From positions 104,064-168,063 of the forward strand of contig NZ_JAERVK010000010.1 of assembly GCF_016745425.1 (NCBI RefSeq): 64,000 nt of DNA. Reading direction: 5' to 3'. Positions 46,297-55,163 of this stretch are shown one piece after another. The notes below the pieces were generated by a model. It worked only from the letters and a program-made list of their open reading frames with translations. It was not told where the DNA came from and did not search any database. The translations under genes and the position numbers were made by a program. Origin of the DNA: Candidatus Methylomicrobium oryzae (GTDB taxonomy: Bacteria > Pseudomonadota > Gammaproteobacteria > Methylococcales > Methylomonadaceae). Positions within the stretch are counted from its first letter, which is position 1. The number at the start of each line of letters is the position of its first letter.

Positions 46297-49263
46297 ATGG
46301 CCTTGAAACGCTTAAGCCTGTATCCGGAAATCAGTCGGCCGTTTTTCCTGATGGCAAGTTACTTTGTTGCCGGTTGGGGAGGGCTAAAACTGCCCTTCCT
46401 TGGTACCCATATTACGCTCGTTTGGCTGCCTACTGGGATTGCGGTGGCTGCCTTAGTACGCTGGGGACGATCCCTGTGGCCCGCCATTTATCTTGGCGCC
46501 TTGGGGGTCAATTTATGCATTGGTTCCACCTGGCTGTTGGCGGCCGCCATTGCGGTCGGCAACACCGCCGGCCCGCTGGTGGCGGCGGATTTGCTTAAAC
46601 GGTTTGGCTTTCATTCGACCTTCGATCGCCGAAAAGACGTGGCTTTGCTTGTCATAGCGGCCGCCATAGGGATGAGCCTTCCCGCATTCGGCGGCGTGAC
46701 GAGTCTTTATCTAAACGAATTGGTTGCGATTGACGGCGTGAGTTTTGCAATACTCTCGTGGTGGCTGGGCGACACCGTTGGCGTTTTGCTGGCCGCGCCG
46801 TTTTTGCTGACGCTGACCCGGGACAACCTGCGCCATTTGAGTCGTGCCCGCGTCGAATTACTCTGTTGGATGTTGCTGGCCACGACGATTGCCTGGTTCG
46901 CCCTGGTTCACGATTACGGGAATAACGGACAGTCTTTACCGTTGGCGTTTCTGACCCTGCCTCTGCTGACGTGGTCTGGGCTGCGTTTCGGTAATACGGG
47001 GGCGGCCTTGGCCGGCTTGGGGTTTTCCCTGTTTGCCGCTTGGGGTACCGCCATGGGTCAAGGCGGCTTTATCTTGTCCGATATGCGCATCAGTTTATTT
47101 CTGCTGTGGGCCTATATGGCAACCACAGTCTTGACCGGGTTGCTGATTACGGCATTGCAGGCCGAAAGGCTCAAGATCGAAAAGGAACTGCGTCTCAGCA
47201 CGGAATGCTTGAAGGATGCCCAGCAGATCGCCAATATCGGCAGCTGGCGGCTGGATCTGGTGACCAACGAACTAAGCTGGAGCGATGAGGTTTTTCGCTT
47301 GTTCGAGATTGACCCGAGGCAATTTTCAGCGAACTATGAAGCGTTTTTGAATGCGGTTCATCCTGACGACCGTGAGGCAGTCTATCGGGCGTATAACGAA
47401 TCGCTCGCCCAGCGCACGCCTTATGAAATCACTCACCGCCTGCTCATGCGCGATGGCCGCATCAAGTGGGTATGCGAGCGTTGCCGAACTGATTATGATG
47501 CGAGCGGAAAGCCATTATATTCTCAGGGCACGGTGCAGGACGTCACCGAACAAAAACAGGCCGAATATCAGCTGCGCATTGCGGCTACCGTGTTCGAATC
47601 CCAGGAGGGGATGGTGGTGACGGATGCTTTCCACAAGATCCTGAAAGTCAATAAAGCCTTTACGGAAATGACCGGTTACTCGGCTAAAGAAGTGCTCGGC
47701 AGGCATCCGCGTTTCCTCCGTTCTAACCGCCATGGCCTCGATTTTTATACTTCCATGAGGAAAACCATCCATAGGATGGGCATGTGGAAAGGCGAAGTCT
47801 GGAATCGCCGTAAAAATGGCGAAGTGTATCCCGATTATCTGACGATTACCGCGGTGAAAGATCCGAACGGCCGCGTGACCCATTTTGTCTGCACGCATCT
47901 GGATATTACCCTGCACAAAGCGGCGGCCGAAGAAATCGAGCGATTGGCTTTCTACGACCCTCTCACGCGTCTGCCCAACCGACGACTGTTGCAAAACCAG
48001 TTAAAGACCGCGTTAGCGATAAGTCATCGTCACGGCCGAAAAGGGGCGCTGCTATTTATTGATCTGGATCATTTTAAAAACCTCAACGATTCTTTGGGAC
48101 ATGCGATGGGCGACTTGTTATTGCAGCAGGTCGCCGAACGGTTAATGGCTTGTGTCCGTGAAGGCGATACCGTCGCTCGGCTAGGAGGCGATGAGTTCGT
48201 CGTCATGATTCAGAATCTCAGTGAGACCCCCTTTGAAGCAGCGAAACAGGCGGAAATAATCGGCCATAAGATTCAGGCTTCCCTGAATAAGCCGTTCCAG
48301 TTGGGCTTACATGCCTATATTTGTACATCCAGTATCGGCGTCACGCTCTTTAATGGGCAGCATGACCGGGACGTTGACGAGTTGCTGAAACAGGCCGACA
48401 TTGCGATGTATCAAGCGAAAACGTCAGGACGAAATGCCTTGCGCTTTTTTAATCCCCGAATGCAAGACGCTATAAATGCTCGGTTTTCACTCGAAGATGA
48501 TCTCCGTAAGGCGTTGGATTATCGGCAATTCCAACTGCATTATCAGCTTCAGGTTGATAATGAGGGACAGGTAGTAGGGGCCGAAGCCCTGCTTCGATGG
48601 CATCATCTCGAACGGGGCATGATATCGCCGGCTGAATTCATTCCTCTAGCGGAAGAGACGGGGTTGATTTTGCCGATCGGGCGGTGGGTCATCGAGATGG
48701 CATGTGCCCAGCTTCAGTTATGGCAGAATTCCCCGCTGACCCGCGGATTGGAATTGTCGATCAATGTGAGTGCCAGGCAATTTTTTCAAGCGGATTTTGT
48801 GGAGGAAGTCCGGTCAGCGATCCGGAAACATGCGATCAATCCCAGGCTGCTCAAGCTAGAGCTCACTGAAAGTCTCCTCATAAAAAATATCGAAGAGACC
48901 GTCGCCACGATGACGGCATTAGGAAAAATGGGCATACATTTTTCTTTAGATGACTTTGGCACGGGCTATTCCTCGTTGCAATACTTGAAACAATTGCCGC
49001 TGAATCAACTGAAGATCGACCAGTCCTTTGTCCGGGATATCGCCACGAATAACGATGACCAGGCGATTGTGCGCACCATCATCGCGATGGCCTCAAGCCT
49101 GAAACTCAGCGTGATTGCCGAAGGGGTCGAAACGGAAGAGCAACGAGACTTTTTGTTAAGGAGCGGTTGCTCTCATTTTCAAGGGTATCTGTTCGGCCAG
49201 CCCCTGCCGATTACACAATTCGAGGCTGGGTTAGCTGGGTTAAAGCAGATAATATCGGGTTAG
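46297..49263 (+). CDS. MASE1-PAS-PAS-GGDEF-EAL cyclic-di-GMP turnover protein
   Basis: This 988-residue membrane protein starts at ATG 46297. About eight hydrophobic helices in residues 10-290 with LVWLPTGIAVAALVRWG match the MASE1 sensor domain. Two PAS domains follow (ITHRLLMRDGRIKWVCERCR and VTDAFHKILKVNKAFTEMTGYSAKEVLG). The GGDEF motif is intact at about residues 630-634 in RLGGDEFVVMI. The EAL domain has EALLRWHH at 763, DDFGTGYSSLQYL and EGVETEEQ, so both synthesis and hydrolysis residues are present. It is the last gene before the tRNA-Thr island; the direct repeat begins 58 bp after its stop. Confidence 0.94.
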   Translation: MALKRLSLYPEISRPFFLMASYFVAGWGGLKLPFLGTHITLVWLPTGIAVAALVRWGRSLWPAIYLGALGVNLCIGSTWLLAAAIAVGNTAGPLVAADLLKRFGFHSTFDRRKDVALLVIAAAIGMSLPAFGGVTSLYLNELVAIDGVSFAILSWWLGDTVGVLLAAPFLLTLTRDNLRHLSRARVELLCWMLLATTIAWFALVHDYGNNGQSLPLAFLTLPLLTWSGLRFGNTGAALAGLGFSLFAAWGTAMGQGGFILSDMRISLFLLWAYMATTVLTGLLITALQAERLKIEKELRLSTECLKDAQQIANIGSWRLDLVTNELSWSDEVFRLFEIDPRQFSANYEAFLNAVHPDDREAVYRAYNESLAQRTPYEITHRLLMRDGRIKWVCERCRTDYDASGKPLYSQGTVQDVTEQKQAEYQLRIAATVFESQEGMVVTDAFHKILKVNKAFTEMTGYSAKEVLGRHPRFLRSNRHGLDFYTSMRKTIHRMGMWKGEVWNRRKNGEVYPDYLTITAVKDPNGRVTHFVCTHLDITLHKAAAEEIERLAFYDPLTRLPNRRLLQNQLKTALAISHRHGRKGALLFIDLDHFKNLNDSLGHAMGDLLLQQVAERLMACVREGDTVARLGGDEFVVMIQNLSETPFEAAKQAEIIGHKIQASLNKPFQLGLHAYICTSSIGVTLFNGQHDRDVDELLKQADIAMYQAKTSGRNALRFFNPRMQDAINARFSLEDDLRKALDYRQFQLHYQLQVDNEGQVVGAEALLRWHHLERGMISPAEFIPLAEETGLILPIGRWVIEMACAQLQLWQNSPLTRGLELSINVSARQFFQADFVEEVRSAIRKHAINPRLLKLELTESLLIKNIEETVATMTALGKMGIHFSLDDFGTGYSSLQYLKQLPLNQLKIDQSFVRDIATNNDDQAIVRTIIAMASSLKLSVIAEGVETEEQRDFLLRSGCSHFQGYLFGQPLPITQFEAGLAGLKQIISG

Positions 49264-49321
49264 TCACAAAAGATAGTTTGAGGCTAGACGGCAGCGATCC
49301 ATCACCCTTTTCTAGAGTATT

Positions 49322-49379
49322 TTATTGATTTTATGGAGCCAATGGCGGGATTCGAACCCGCGACCTACTGATTACGAAT
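49322..49379. repeat. attL: 58-bp copy of tRNA-Thr 3' half
   Basis: It is identical to 57696-57753, beginning TTATTGATTTTATGG and ending ATTACGAAT. It contains the CCA end, T arm, variable loop and the 3' side of the anticodon arm on the minus strand. To the right of 49379 the sequence diverges, so this is a non-functional tRNA fragment left by integration. Confidence 0.95.
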
Positions 49380-49497
49380 TCTAAAGTCCGCTATTTTCTA
49401 CTGATTGCTTAACCTTAACGAAGCTTTACAAACCAATACGTTCAGCCTATCATAGCCTTAACGGGGTTACACGAAATTTACTCAAATTTGCTCTATT

Positions 49498-49518
49498 GTG
49501 TAACCCCGGCGTAACCCC
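49498..49518 (+). repeat. Integrase arm-type site candidate, left end
   Basis: This 21-bp sequence starting GTGTAACCCCGGCG and ending TAACCCC is identical to 57642-57662 near the right end. It is itself a double GTAACCCC repeat; further GTAACCCC units occur at about 49512 and 49530, with an inverted GGGGTTAC at about 49463. Confidence 0.7.
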
Positions 49519-49550
49519 GGCATCATTTTGTAACCCCAGAAGGCGGCGAT

Positions 49551-50765
49551 ATGGCAGAGAAGAAAATCAATTTCACCAAGGCGGTTCTCGATGCCTTGCC
49601 ATTACCCGACGCAGGCAAGCGCGACACCTACCACGACCTGAAAACCAGCGGCCTACAGTTGCGCGTTACCAGTAACGGGGTAAAGACCTTTTCGCTTTTC
49701 CGGCGAGTAAAGAATGGCAGTCCCGAGCGTGTAACCCTGGGGCGATACCCCGACATGACTCCTGAGCAGGCCAGAAATGAGTCGGTCAGGCTGAACGGAC
49801 TGTTGGTACAAGGCATCAACCCCAACACCGACGCCAGAGCCTTAAAGACCGAAACCACCCTGCAAGAGCTGTTCGACGAATTTCTGAAACACCGACGTAA
49901 TAAGCGCGGCGCGTTCCTGTCCGAGGTAACCAAGCGCAGTTACCGATACGACTTCGCTCTGTATCTGGAGAAATGGGGTAAGCGCAAACTGTCGCAGTTC
50001 AAGGACACCGACTTCAGCAAATTACACGCCGATATCGGCAAGGAGCATCCGACCACGGCGAACCGAGTCATTGCGATGGCGTCGAGCCTGTTCGGCTATG
50101 CCGCCGAGCGCAAATTGTTCAAAGGCGCGAATCCGGCGCAGGGGATCAAGAAGTTTCCCGAAACCAAGCGCGATCGCTTTCTGCAATCGGACGAGTTGCC
50201 CGCGTTTTTCAAGGCGCTGGCCGAAGAACCGAACGACACTTTTCGCGATTATTTTCTGATTGCGCTGCTGACCGGAGCACGGCGGTCGAATGTTCTGGAA
50301 ATGGCGTGGAGCCAGATCAATCTGGAGCGGGCCGAGTGGCGCATCCCGACCACCAAAAACGGCGAACCTCAGACTGTTACCCTGTCCCCGGAAGCTGTCG
50401 AAATCCTGCGTAATCGGCAAGGCTGTCATGCGGTATGGGTTTTTCCCGGCGCCGGCGCGACCGGCCACATCGTTGAACCCAAAAAGGCATGGGCTAGAGT
50501 TCTGGATCGGGCCGGGCTTGATAACCTACGGATTCACGACCTACGCCGCACGCTGGGGAGCTGGCAGGCCAAGACCGGCGCATCCCTGGCGATTGTCGGC
50601 AAGAGCCTTAACCACAAGTCGCCATCGACCACGGCCATTTATGCCCGGCTGGACCTTGATCCGGTTCGGGAATCGGTCGAGCGGGCCACCGGCGCCATGC
50701 TGGCGGCCGGCGGCTTGAAAGCATCGGGCGAGATCATTCCCATTAACAAGAGGAAACAAGCATGA
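49551..50765 (+). CDS. Tyrosine site-specific integrase (P4-type, DUF4102 N-terminus)
   Basis: This 404-residue recombinase should integrate and excise the island at tRNA-Thr. The N-terminal DUF4102-type arm-binding domain reads LKTSGLQLRVTSNGVKTFSLF...VTLGRYPDMT. The catalytic domain has LLTGARRSNVLEM (first Arg), HDLRRTLGS (H-x-x-R), LNHKSPSTTAIYARL with the second His and the nucleophilic Tyr. Its ATG follows AAGGCGG, 172 bp from attL. Its stop overlaps the next start as ATGA, coupling it to the vapBC pair. Confidence 0.95.
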   Translation: MAEKKINFTKAVLDALPLPDAGKRDTYHDLKTSGLQLRVTSNGVKTFSLFRRVKNGSPERVTLGRYPDMTPEQARNESVRLNGLLVQGINPNTDARALKTETTLQELFDEFLKHRRNKRGAFLSEVTKRSYRYDFALYLEKWGKRKLSQFKDTDFSKLHADIGKEHPTTANRVIAMASSLFGYAAERKLFKGANPAQGIKKFPETKRDRFLQSDELPAFFKALAEEPNDTFRDYFLIALLTGARRSNVLEMAWSQINLERAEWRIPTTKNGEPQTVTLSPEAVEILRNRQGCHAVWVFPGAGATGHIVEPKKAWARVLDRAGLDNLRIHDLRRTLGSWQAKTGASLAIVGKSLNHKSPSTTAIYARLDLDPVRESVERATGAMLAAGGLKASGEIIPINKRKQA

Positions 50766-51004
50766 TGACTTTAGAGTTAGACGACGAAACTGCCATACTC
50801 TTGGCGCAACTGGCCAAACAGGAGCATATCGGGGCGGTGCAGTTGGTCAAGAAGGCCCTGGAAGAACATGCAACCGCCATGCGAAACGCGGCACAACCCA
50901 AGGATGAATTTTTGACGGAATTTATCAAGACCCTTCCCGATTTGCCATCCTTCCAAGGCGATCCAGTGGACATTCAAAAGGCGATGCGGGATGAGTGGGA
51001 TTAA
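50762..51004 (+). CDS. VapB-like antitoxin
   Basis: This 80-residue protein starts inside the integrase stop (ATGA at 50762). The N-terminus LELDDETAILLAQLAKQEHIGAVQLVKKALEEH fits a ribbon-helix-helix DNA-binding fold; the C-terminal half (FIKTLPDLPSFQGDPVDIQ) would block the toxin. It overlaps the toxin gene by 14 bp, as is typical for antitoxin-toxin pairs. Position within the integrase transcript suggests it protects the island from loss. Confidence 0.8.
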   Translation: MMTLELDDETAILLAQLAKQEHIGAVQLVKKALEEHATAMRNAAQPKDEFLTEFIKTLPDLPSFQGDPVDIQKAMRDEWD

Positions 51005-51353
51005 GTATCTGTTCGACACCAATGTCATTCTGGGAATGTACCGGAAGGACGCCGCTATTCTGCAGCTATGCGCGACCAAGGCAATCACATTGCCTGAATG
51101 CGCCTACAGCGCCATAACGCGCATGGAGTTGCTTGGATTCCCTGGAATCACATTAGAGGAAGAACGCGCTATTCATAACCTGCTGGAGCGAATGACGCAT
51201 TTAAGCCTGACGCCAATGATCGAGGATTTGACGATTCAAATCCGGCGACAACACCGCTTAAAGCTGCCCGACGCAATCATTGCCGCGACCGCTAAAGCGC
51301 ATAGCCTGGCATTGCTGACGCTGGACAAGGAACTGGCGGCCAAGGCGGTTTAA
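50991..51353 (+). CDS. VapC-type PIN-domain toxin
   Basis: This 120-residue PIN-domain ribonuclease has Asp 9 in YLFDTNVIL, Glu 46 in RMELLGFP, Asp 94 in KLPDAIIAATA and Asp 112 in LLTLDKEL, the four acidic metal ligands. VapC toxins cut tRNA or rRNA when their antitoxin is degraded. All key residues are present, so it is likely active. Confidence 0.9.
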   Translation: MSGIKYLFDTNVILGMYRKDAAILQLCATKAITLPECAYSAITRMELLGFPGITLEEERAIHNLLERMTHLSLTPMIEDLTIQIRRQHRLKLPDAIIAATAKAHSLALLTLDKELAAKAV

Positions 51354-51453
51354 CCCTTTTGACCGGATAGGCCGACGGGCTGACAAGGCGGATTCATCAC
51401 CCGCTTTCCGGTTAATCCCTGCGTGATGATTGCACTTTGATGGAGTGTTGCTA

Positions 51454-52068
51454 ATGCTATTTGGCGAACCCAGCCATGAACCAATGTGGCCGCCTAGACC
51501 TGGCTTATTGATAACCCTGGCTCCAGAATACGTCAGAGGTATAAATTTTAATGAACAAGAGAATTGGAGCATTGAAGAATGGCGAGCTTATGCGCGTTAT
51601 CTTGAAGAAAAAGGCCAGCAATTTATTGCTGAGTTGAAAAGAGAACGAGACGTTGCGCGAATTGCACTTACCATAAAAGAACGGAAGGCCAGTCGCAGGA
51701 AGAAGAAAAAGTACGAGTCACCCAAGGATGAGATGATTGACATATTAACCGCTAGGACAATATCCCATCAACGCGGGGGGCTGCTTACCGCACTCTTTTC
51801 TGATGCCCCATTAATAAACGGGGCCTCTGCTTATTCAATAAAACCCAAACGCGGCCGGCCGAAAAGCGAGAATTTACAGTCCGTGAAATACGCGCGGCTT
51901 GTCCTGCGAAAGAAAGCAGAGCTTGAAACCCAAGGAAATCGGTCGACCGATGAACAAGCATTGGAGGCGGTTTGTGAAGACTTGAACCTGTCCAGAATGC
52001 AAAGACAATTGGTTATGAGCAGGAAGAAAACGATATTCAACAACATCCCCAAACTGCGCCGATCCTGA
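51454..52068 (+). CDS. Island protein of unknown function, basic and charged
   Basis: This 204-residue protein starts at ATG 51454 with GGAG 8 bp upstream (an in-frame TTG at 51430 is possible). The middle is very basic (RIALTIKERKASRRKKKKYE) and the C-terminal half, after KPKRGRPKSENLQ, is helical (STDEQALEAVCEDLNLSRMQ), suggestive of nucleic-acid binding. The family is not recognised. The base composition is more AT-rich than the chromosome around the island. An inverted repeat 13 bp downstream precedes the AlpA-like gene. Confidence 0.6.
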   Translation: MLFGEPSHEPMWPPRPGLLITLAPEYVRGINFNEQENWSIEEWRAYARYLEEKGQQFIAELKRERDVARIALTIKERKASRRKKKKYESPKDEMIDILTARTISHQRGGLLTALFSDAPLINGASAYSIKPKRGRPKSENLQSVKYARLVLRKKAELETQGNRSTDEQALEAVCEDLNLSRMQRQLVMSRKKTIFNNIPKLRRS

Positions 52069-52080
52069 TAATTAAGCAAA

Positions 52081-52138
52081 GGTCAGGTTTTCGTTTTTAT
52101 GGGAAAACTTGACCGCTAGAGTAGCGCCATTGTTTAAC
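52081..52138 (+). promoter_or_regulatory. Inverted-repeat operator overlapping the likely promoter of the AlpA-like gene
   Basis: GGTCAGGTTTTC (52081-52092) and GAAAACTTGACC (52103-52114) are inverted arms of 12 bp with one mismatch and a 10-bp spacer. The right arm ends in TTGACC, which with TTTAAC (52133-52138, 18-bp spacer) could be a promoter, so a bound dimer would block the -35. It might alternatively be a terminator of the previous gene, but no T-run follows. Confidence 0.5.
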
Positions 52139-52159
52139 TAAACCAAGCAGGTTTTAACG

Positions 52160-52369
52160 ATGACGCAACCAGCACAATCAACACTTTTCCCACCTAAGCA
52201 AGCGGCTGATTATTTGGGCGTTTCTGTCGGAACGCTAGAAGTCTGGCGCTGCACTAAGCGATACCCTTTGCCCTATGTGAAAGTCGGGCGACTGGTGAAA
52301 TATCGCCAAGCCGATCTTGATGCCTTCCTGGAGTCGCGCACTGTTGGCGCGGATTCCGACACGCAATAA
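52160..52369 (+). CDS. AlpA-like / MerR-type excisionase-regulator
   Basis: This 69-residue protein has a winged helix-turn-helix: PPKQAADYLGVSVGTLEVWR and LPYVKVGRLVKYRQADLDAFLESR. Proteins of this type in P4-like elements act as transcription activators of the integrase or as excision factors. It is the only clear DNA-binding regulator of the island. Confidence 0.87.
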   Translation: MTQPAQSTLFPPKQAADYLGVSVGTLEVWRCTKRYPLPYVKVGRLVKYRQADLDAFLESRTVGADSDTQ

Positions 52370-52371
52370 AA

Positions 52372-52402
52372 AACCCCGAGCCTATAACCATAGGCCGGGG
52401 TT
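52372..52402. terminator. Strong hairpin after the AlpA-like gene
   Basis: ACCCCG(A)GCCTAT pairs with ATAGGCCGGGGT around loop AACC. The A-run precedes it and only two T follow, so on the plus strand it may be a weak terminator or an mRNA end-stabiliser; on the minus strand it would be a standard terminator. Confidence 0.6.
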
Positions 52403-52483
52403 CCTGATCAAAACCGCAAATTCAACGCATTGAAATTATAACGGTTTTTGATGACGGATGCACCGGCAAACAGGAATTTTGCC

Positions 52484-52900
52484 ATGATTGAAAAACTGAT
52501 TACCCGACTCGATGGAGTCAAAAATATGGGCCATGGTAGATATACCGCGAAATGCCCAGCACACCCTGATAAATCGCCATCCCTGACCGTGGCCGAGAAA
52601 GAAGGCTGCGTTATTTTTCACTGTTTTGCAGGGTGCCCACCTGCCGATGTTCTAGCCGCCGTGGGCCTGACGTTTGCAGACCTTTATCCCGAGAATCCGA
52701 GTTATCACAAAGGCCAGAGATCGGCAGCGTTCAACGCTTATGATGTACTCAAATGCTTGGCGCGTGAGGCCGGGATCGTGACACTTGCGGCGGCTCAGGT
52801 ATCGACCGGTCACCCGTTGACCGCGGCAGACGCCGACCGCGTGGCGCTGGCGCATGAGCGTTTGCGCGATGCGGCGCTGTTGATGGGGATTCGGCTATGA
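52484..52900 (+). CDS. CHC2-type zinc-finger protein (primase zinc-binding domain only)
   Basis: This 138-residue protein probably starts at ATG 52484 behind AGGAA; ATG 52451 is also in frame. Residues 15-55 read GHGRYTAKCPAHPDKSPSL...GCVIFHCFAGCPPADVL, the C-x2-H...C-x4-C zinc ribbon of DnaG/P4-type primases. The catalytic Toprim domain is absent. It overlaps the next gene by 4 bp, so the pair may form a split primase-helicase-like unit for island replication, an inference from order. Confidence 0.8.
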   Translation: MIEKLITRLDGVKNMGHGRYTAKCPAHPDKSPSLTVAEKEGCVIFHCFAGCPPADVLAAVGLTFADLYPENPSYHKGQRSAAFNAYDVLKCLAREAGIVTLAAAQVSTGHPLTAADADRVALAHERLRDAALLMGIRL

Positions 52901-54462
52901 CGGAATATGTTTCTGGCATTGAACAATACTTCGACCAAACCCAAGCGAAGAGCGAAAAGGGCGACAAATGGCAGGCGCCGCAACCCTTGCCGGAAGGCTT
53001 GCCGCCGGTTGCCACTTTCGATTTCGCCCTGTTGCCGGGCACGCTACAGCCTTGGGTTCAAGATATTTGCGAGCGGGTACAGTGCGCACCCGATTACGTG
53101 GGCGTAGCTGTCGTGACGGCCTTGGGTTCGGTCATTGGGCGCAAGCTGGGGATCCGGCCGCAAACCCAAACCGATTGGACGGTTACGCCGAACCAATGGG
53201 GCCTTGTAGTTGGGCGGCCTGGCGTGTTGAAAAGCCCGGCAATGGAAGCGGCACTTTCCCCGCTCAAGCGTTTGGCTGCTGAAGCAACCAAGGCGCATGA
53301 AGCGGAAATGGCCGATTACAAGGCGCGGGCGACATTGTTCAAGTTGCAGCAGGAAAGCGCGGCGGCCGACGTAAAAAAGAAACTGGCAAAAGGCGGCGCT
53401 ACCGAAATGGAATTGTTGTGCACGCTGCACGTAGAAGAACCCGATTTACCGGCCTTGCGGCGCTATATCGCCAACGATACGACGGCGGCGGCGCTGGGCG
53501 AGCTGCACCGGCAGAACCCTAACGGCTTGCTGGTCTACCGTGATGAATTGGTTTCGCTGCTCAAATCTCTGGATCGGGAAGACAACGCCGAGGCACGCGG
53601 CTTTTACCTGACCGGCTGGAATGGCGATAGCGCCTATACGTTCGACCGGATTACGCGCGGCTTCAACCTGCATATTCCCGCCGTCTGTTTGTCGCTACTG
53701 GGATCGACGCAGCCGGGGCGGATTGCCGATTACATCCGGCAGGCAGTGCGCGGAGGATCGGGCGACGATGGCTTGATTCAGCGCTTCGGCTTGTTGGTTT
53801 GGCCGGACAACGGCAGCGACTGGAAAAATGTTGACCGCTGGCCGGACAGCACCGCCAAAAACGAAGCCTTCCGCGTATTTGAACGGCTGGACCGTTTCGA
53901 GCCGATGACCATCGGCGCGGCGCAGGATACCGATTACAACGGCGAACCGGACGGCCTACCTTACTTGCGCTTCGATGAAGACGGACACGGCCTGTTCTTG
54001 GAATGGCGCACCGATCTTGAGGCCAAGTTACGCGGCGGCGATCTTCACCCAGCGATGGAATCCCACCTTGCCAAATACCGCAAGCTGGTTCCGGGCCTGG
54101 CGTTGATCCTGCATCTTGCCGATGGCGGCACCGGGCCGGTTTCAGAACGGGCGACGCTGCAAGCCCTAGCATGGGCGGAATATCTGGAAACGCACGCGCT
54201 ACGGGCCTATGCCAGCGTGACGACTCCAGAAATATCGGCAGCGAAGGCGATCATTCAGCGCTTACGTAAGGGCGATCTGGCTAAGTCTTTTTCAAGCCGC
54301 GACGTATGGCGGCCGGGCTGGGCGATGCTATCGGATCGGGAACAAGTGGCGGACGCCTTGCGGCTGTTGGTTGAGTTGGACTGGATCAGCGAAACCCGGA
54401 AAGAAACCGGAGGACGCACCGCGACGGTCTACGCCGCCAATCCAAGAGGGCTTGCCGTATGA
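52897..54462 (+). CDS. DUF3987 family protein (YfjI-like, P-loop)
   Basis: This 521-residue protein is of a family common in prophages and islands. LLPGTLQPWVQDICERVQCAPDYVGVA is the family start, VVGRPGVLKSPAMEAALSPL contains the P-loop-like GxPGxxKS, and further family blocks are LLVYRDELVSLLKSLD, GSTQPGRIADYI and DGLIQRFGLLVWPD. It is thought to be a helicase-like replication protein, but activity is not established. It overlaps the zinc-finger gene at the 5' end and the next gene at the 3' end by 4 bp each. Confidence 0.87.
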   Translation: MTEYVSGIEQYFDQTQAKSEKGDKWQAPQPLPEGLPPVATFDFALLPGTLQPWVQDICERVQCAPDYVGVAVVTALGSVIGRKLGIRPQTQTDWTVTPNQWGLVVGRPGVLKSPAMEAALSPLKRLAAEATKAHEAEMADYKARATLFKLQQESAAADVKKKLAKGGATEMELLCTLHVEEPDLPALRRYIANDTTAAALGELHRQNPNGLLVYRDELVSLLKSLDREDNAEARGFYLTGWNGDSAYTFDRITRGFNLHIPAVCLSLLGSTQPGRIADYIRQAVRGGSGDDGLIQRFGLLVWPDNGSDWKNVDRWPDSTAKNEAFRVFERLDRFEPMTIGAAQDTDYNGEPDGLPYLRFDEDGHGLFLEWRTDLEAKLRGGDLHPAMESHLAKYRKLVPGLALILHLADGGTGPVSERATLQALAWAEYLETHALRAYASVTTPEISAAKAIIQRLRKGDLAKSFSSRDVWRPGWAMLSDREQVADALRLLVELDWISETRKETGGRTATVYAANPRGLAV

Positions 54463-54959
54463 GCTACCTTGACCGATTGAAAGACCAAAATTCAGAAAAA
54501 CAAGCAACTAAGGCACTGTCAAAACTGCCAAAAGCCCCTTATGACAGTTTTGGCAGTAGCCAAATAGCTCATTTTTCCGAAAACACAATGTCTTCAAGCA
54601 CCGATACCGTGCCAGCGATCGACGACCGGCAACATTGCCGGGAGTGTATGAATCTTCGGAACAGCTGCTGCATCCGCCAACGGTTCCGGCCGGTCGATGA
54701 CATTCCAAGACGTTGCGAGGATTTCATGGGCTATCCGGCACCCACGGAGCCGCCAAAACTGCCAAAAGGCCGCATGGTGAGCGAAGCCGCCCACAACGCC
54801 ACCGGTCATTACTTCAAATGGCTGATAACCCGGCAGGACGGCACACAGTTCTATTCATGCCAGATACCAAGGATGACCCTGCACGAAATCCGCATCCAAT
54901 ACTACGACGCAGCCGCCATCGAGCCAGTCGAAAACGAGGGCTATTCCAATGACGAATGA
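54459..54959 (+). CDS. Island protein with a Cys-rich motif
   Basis: This 166-residue protein is translationally coupled to DUF3987 (4-bp overlap). Residues 58-90 hold QHCRECMNLRNSCCIRQRFRP...PRRCEDF, a C-x2-C...C-C...C cluster likely to bind zinc. The rest has no recognised domain. Similar short Cys-rich proteins are seen in other integrative elements, from memory only. Confidence 0.65.
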   Translation: MSYLDRLKDQNSEKQATKALSKLPKAPYDSFGSSQIAHFSENTMSSSTDTVPAIDDRQHCRECMNLRNSCCIRQRFRPVDDIPRRCEDFMGYPAPTEPPKLPKGRMVSEAAHNATGHYFKWLITRQDGTQFYSCQIPRMTLHEIRIQYYDAAAIEPVENEGYSNDE

Positions 54960-55107
54960 TCTTGAGAAAAAACATGAAGAAGAGCTTTGGGCAATGTGGG
55001 GCAATTACATCACCGCCGCCGGCCGGATCAAGAAAGAGATCGATAGACGGCAACGGATACCACCGTTCAAGCGTCCGGGATTCAAAAAGCCCCAGCACAG
55101 CCGGTAA
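54949..55107 (+). CDS. Small basic island protein (52 aa)
   Basis: ATG 54949 overlaps the preceding stop by 11 bp. The product begins TNDLEKKHEEELWAMWGNYI and ends RPGFKKPQHSR, with a helical acidic start and a basic tail. The overlap and lack of stops suggest a real coupled gene. The function is unknown. Confidence 0.5.
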   Translation: MTNDLEKKHEEELWAMWGNYITAAGRIKKEIDRRQRIPPFKRPGFKKPQHSR

Positions 55108-55163
55108 AATGAACAGTGTTTAATTAGCAGCATCGAATGCTGAAAAAGGAGGAGTAAAACACC

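Noticed and set aside
49338..49420. Possible second tRNA-Thr gene at the left island end
   Set aside because: Only the 3' half is present; sequence after 49379 does not complete an anticodon or D arm, so it is an attachment-site remnant.
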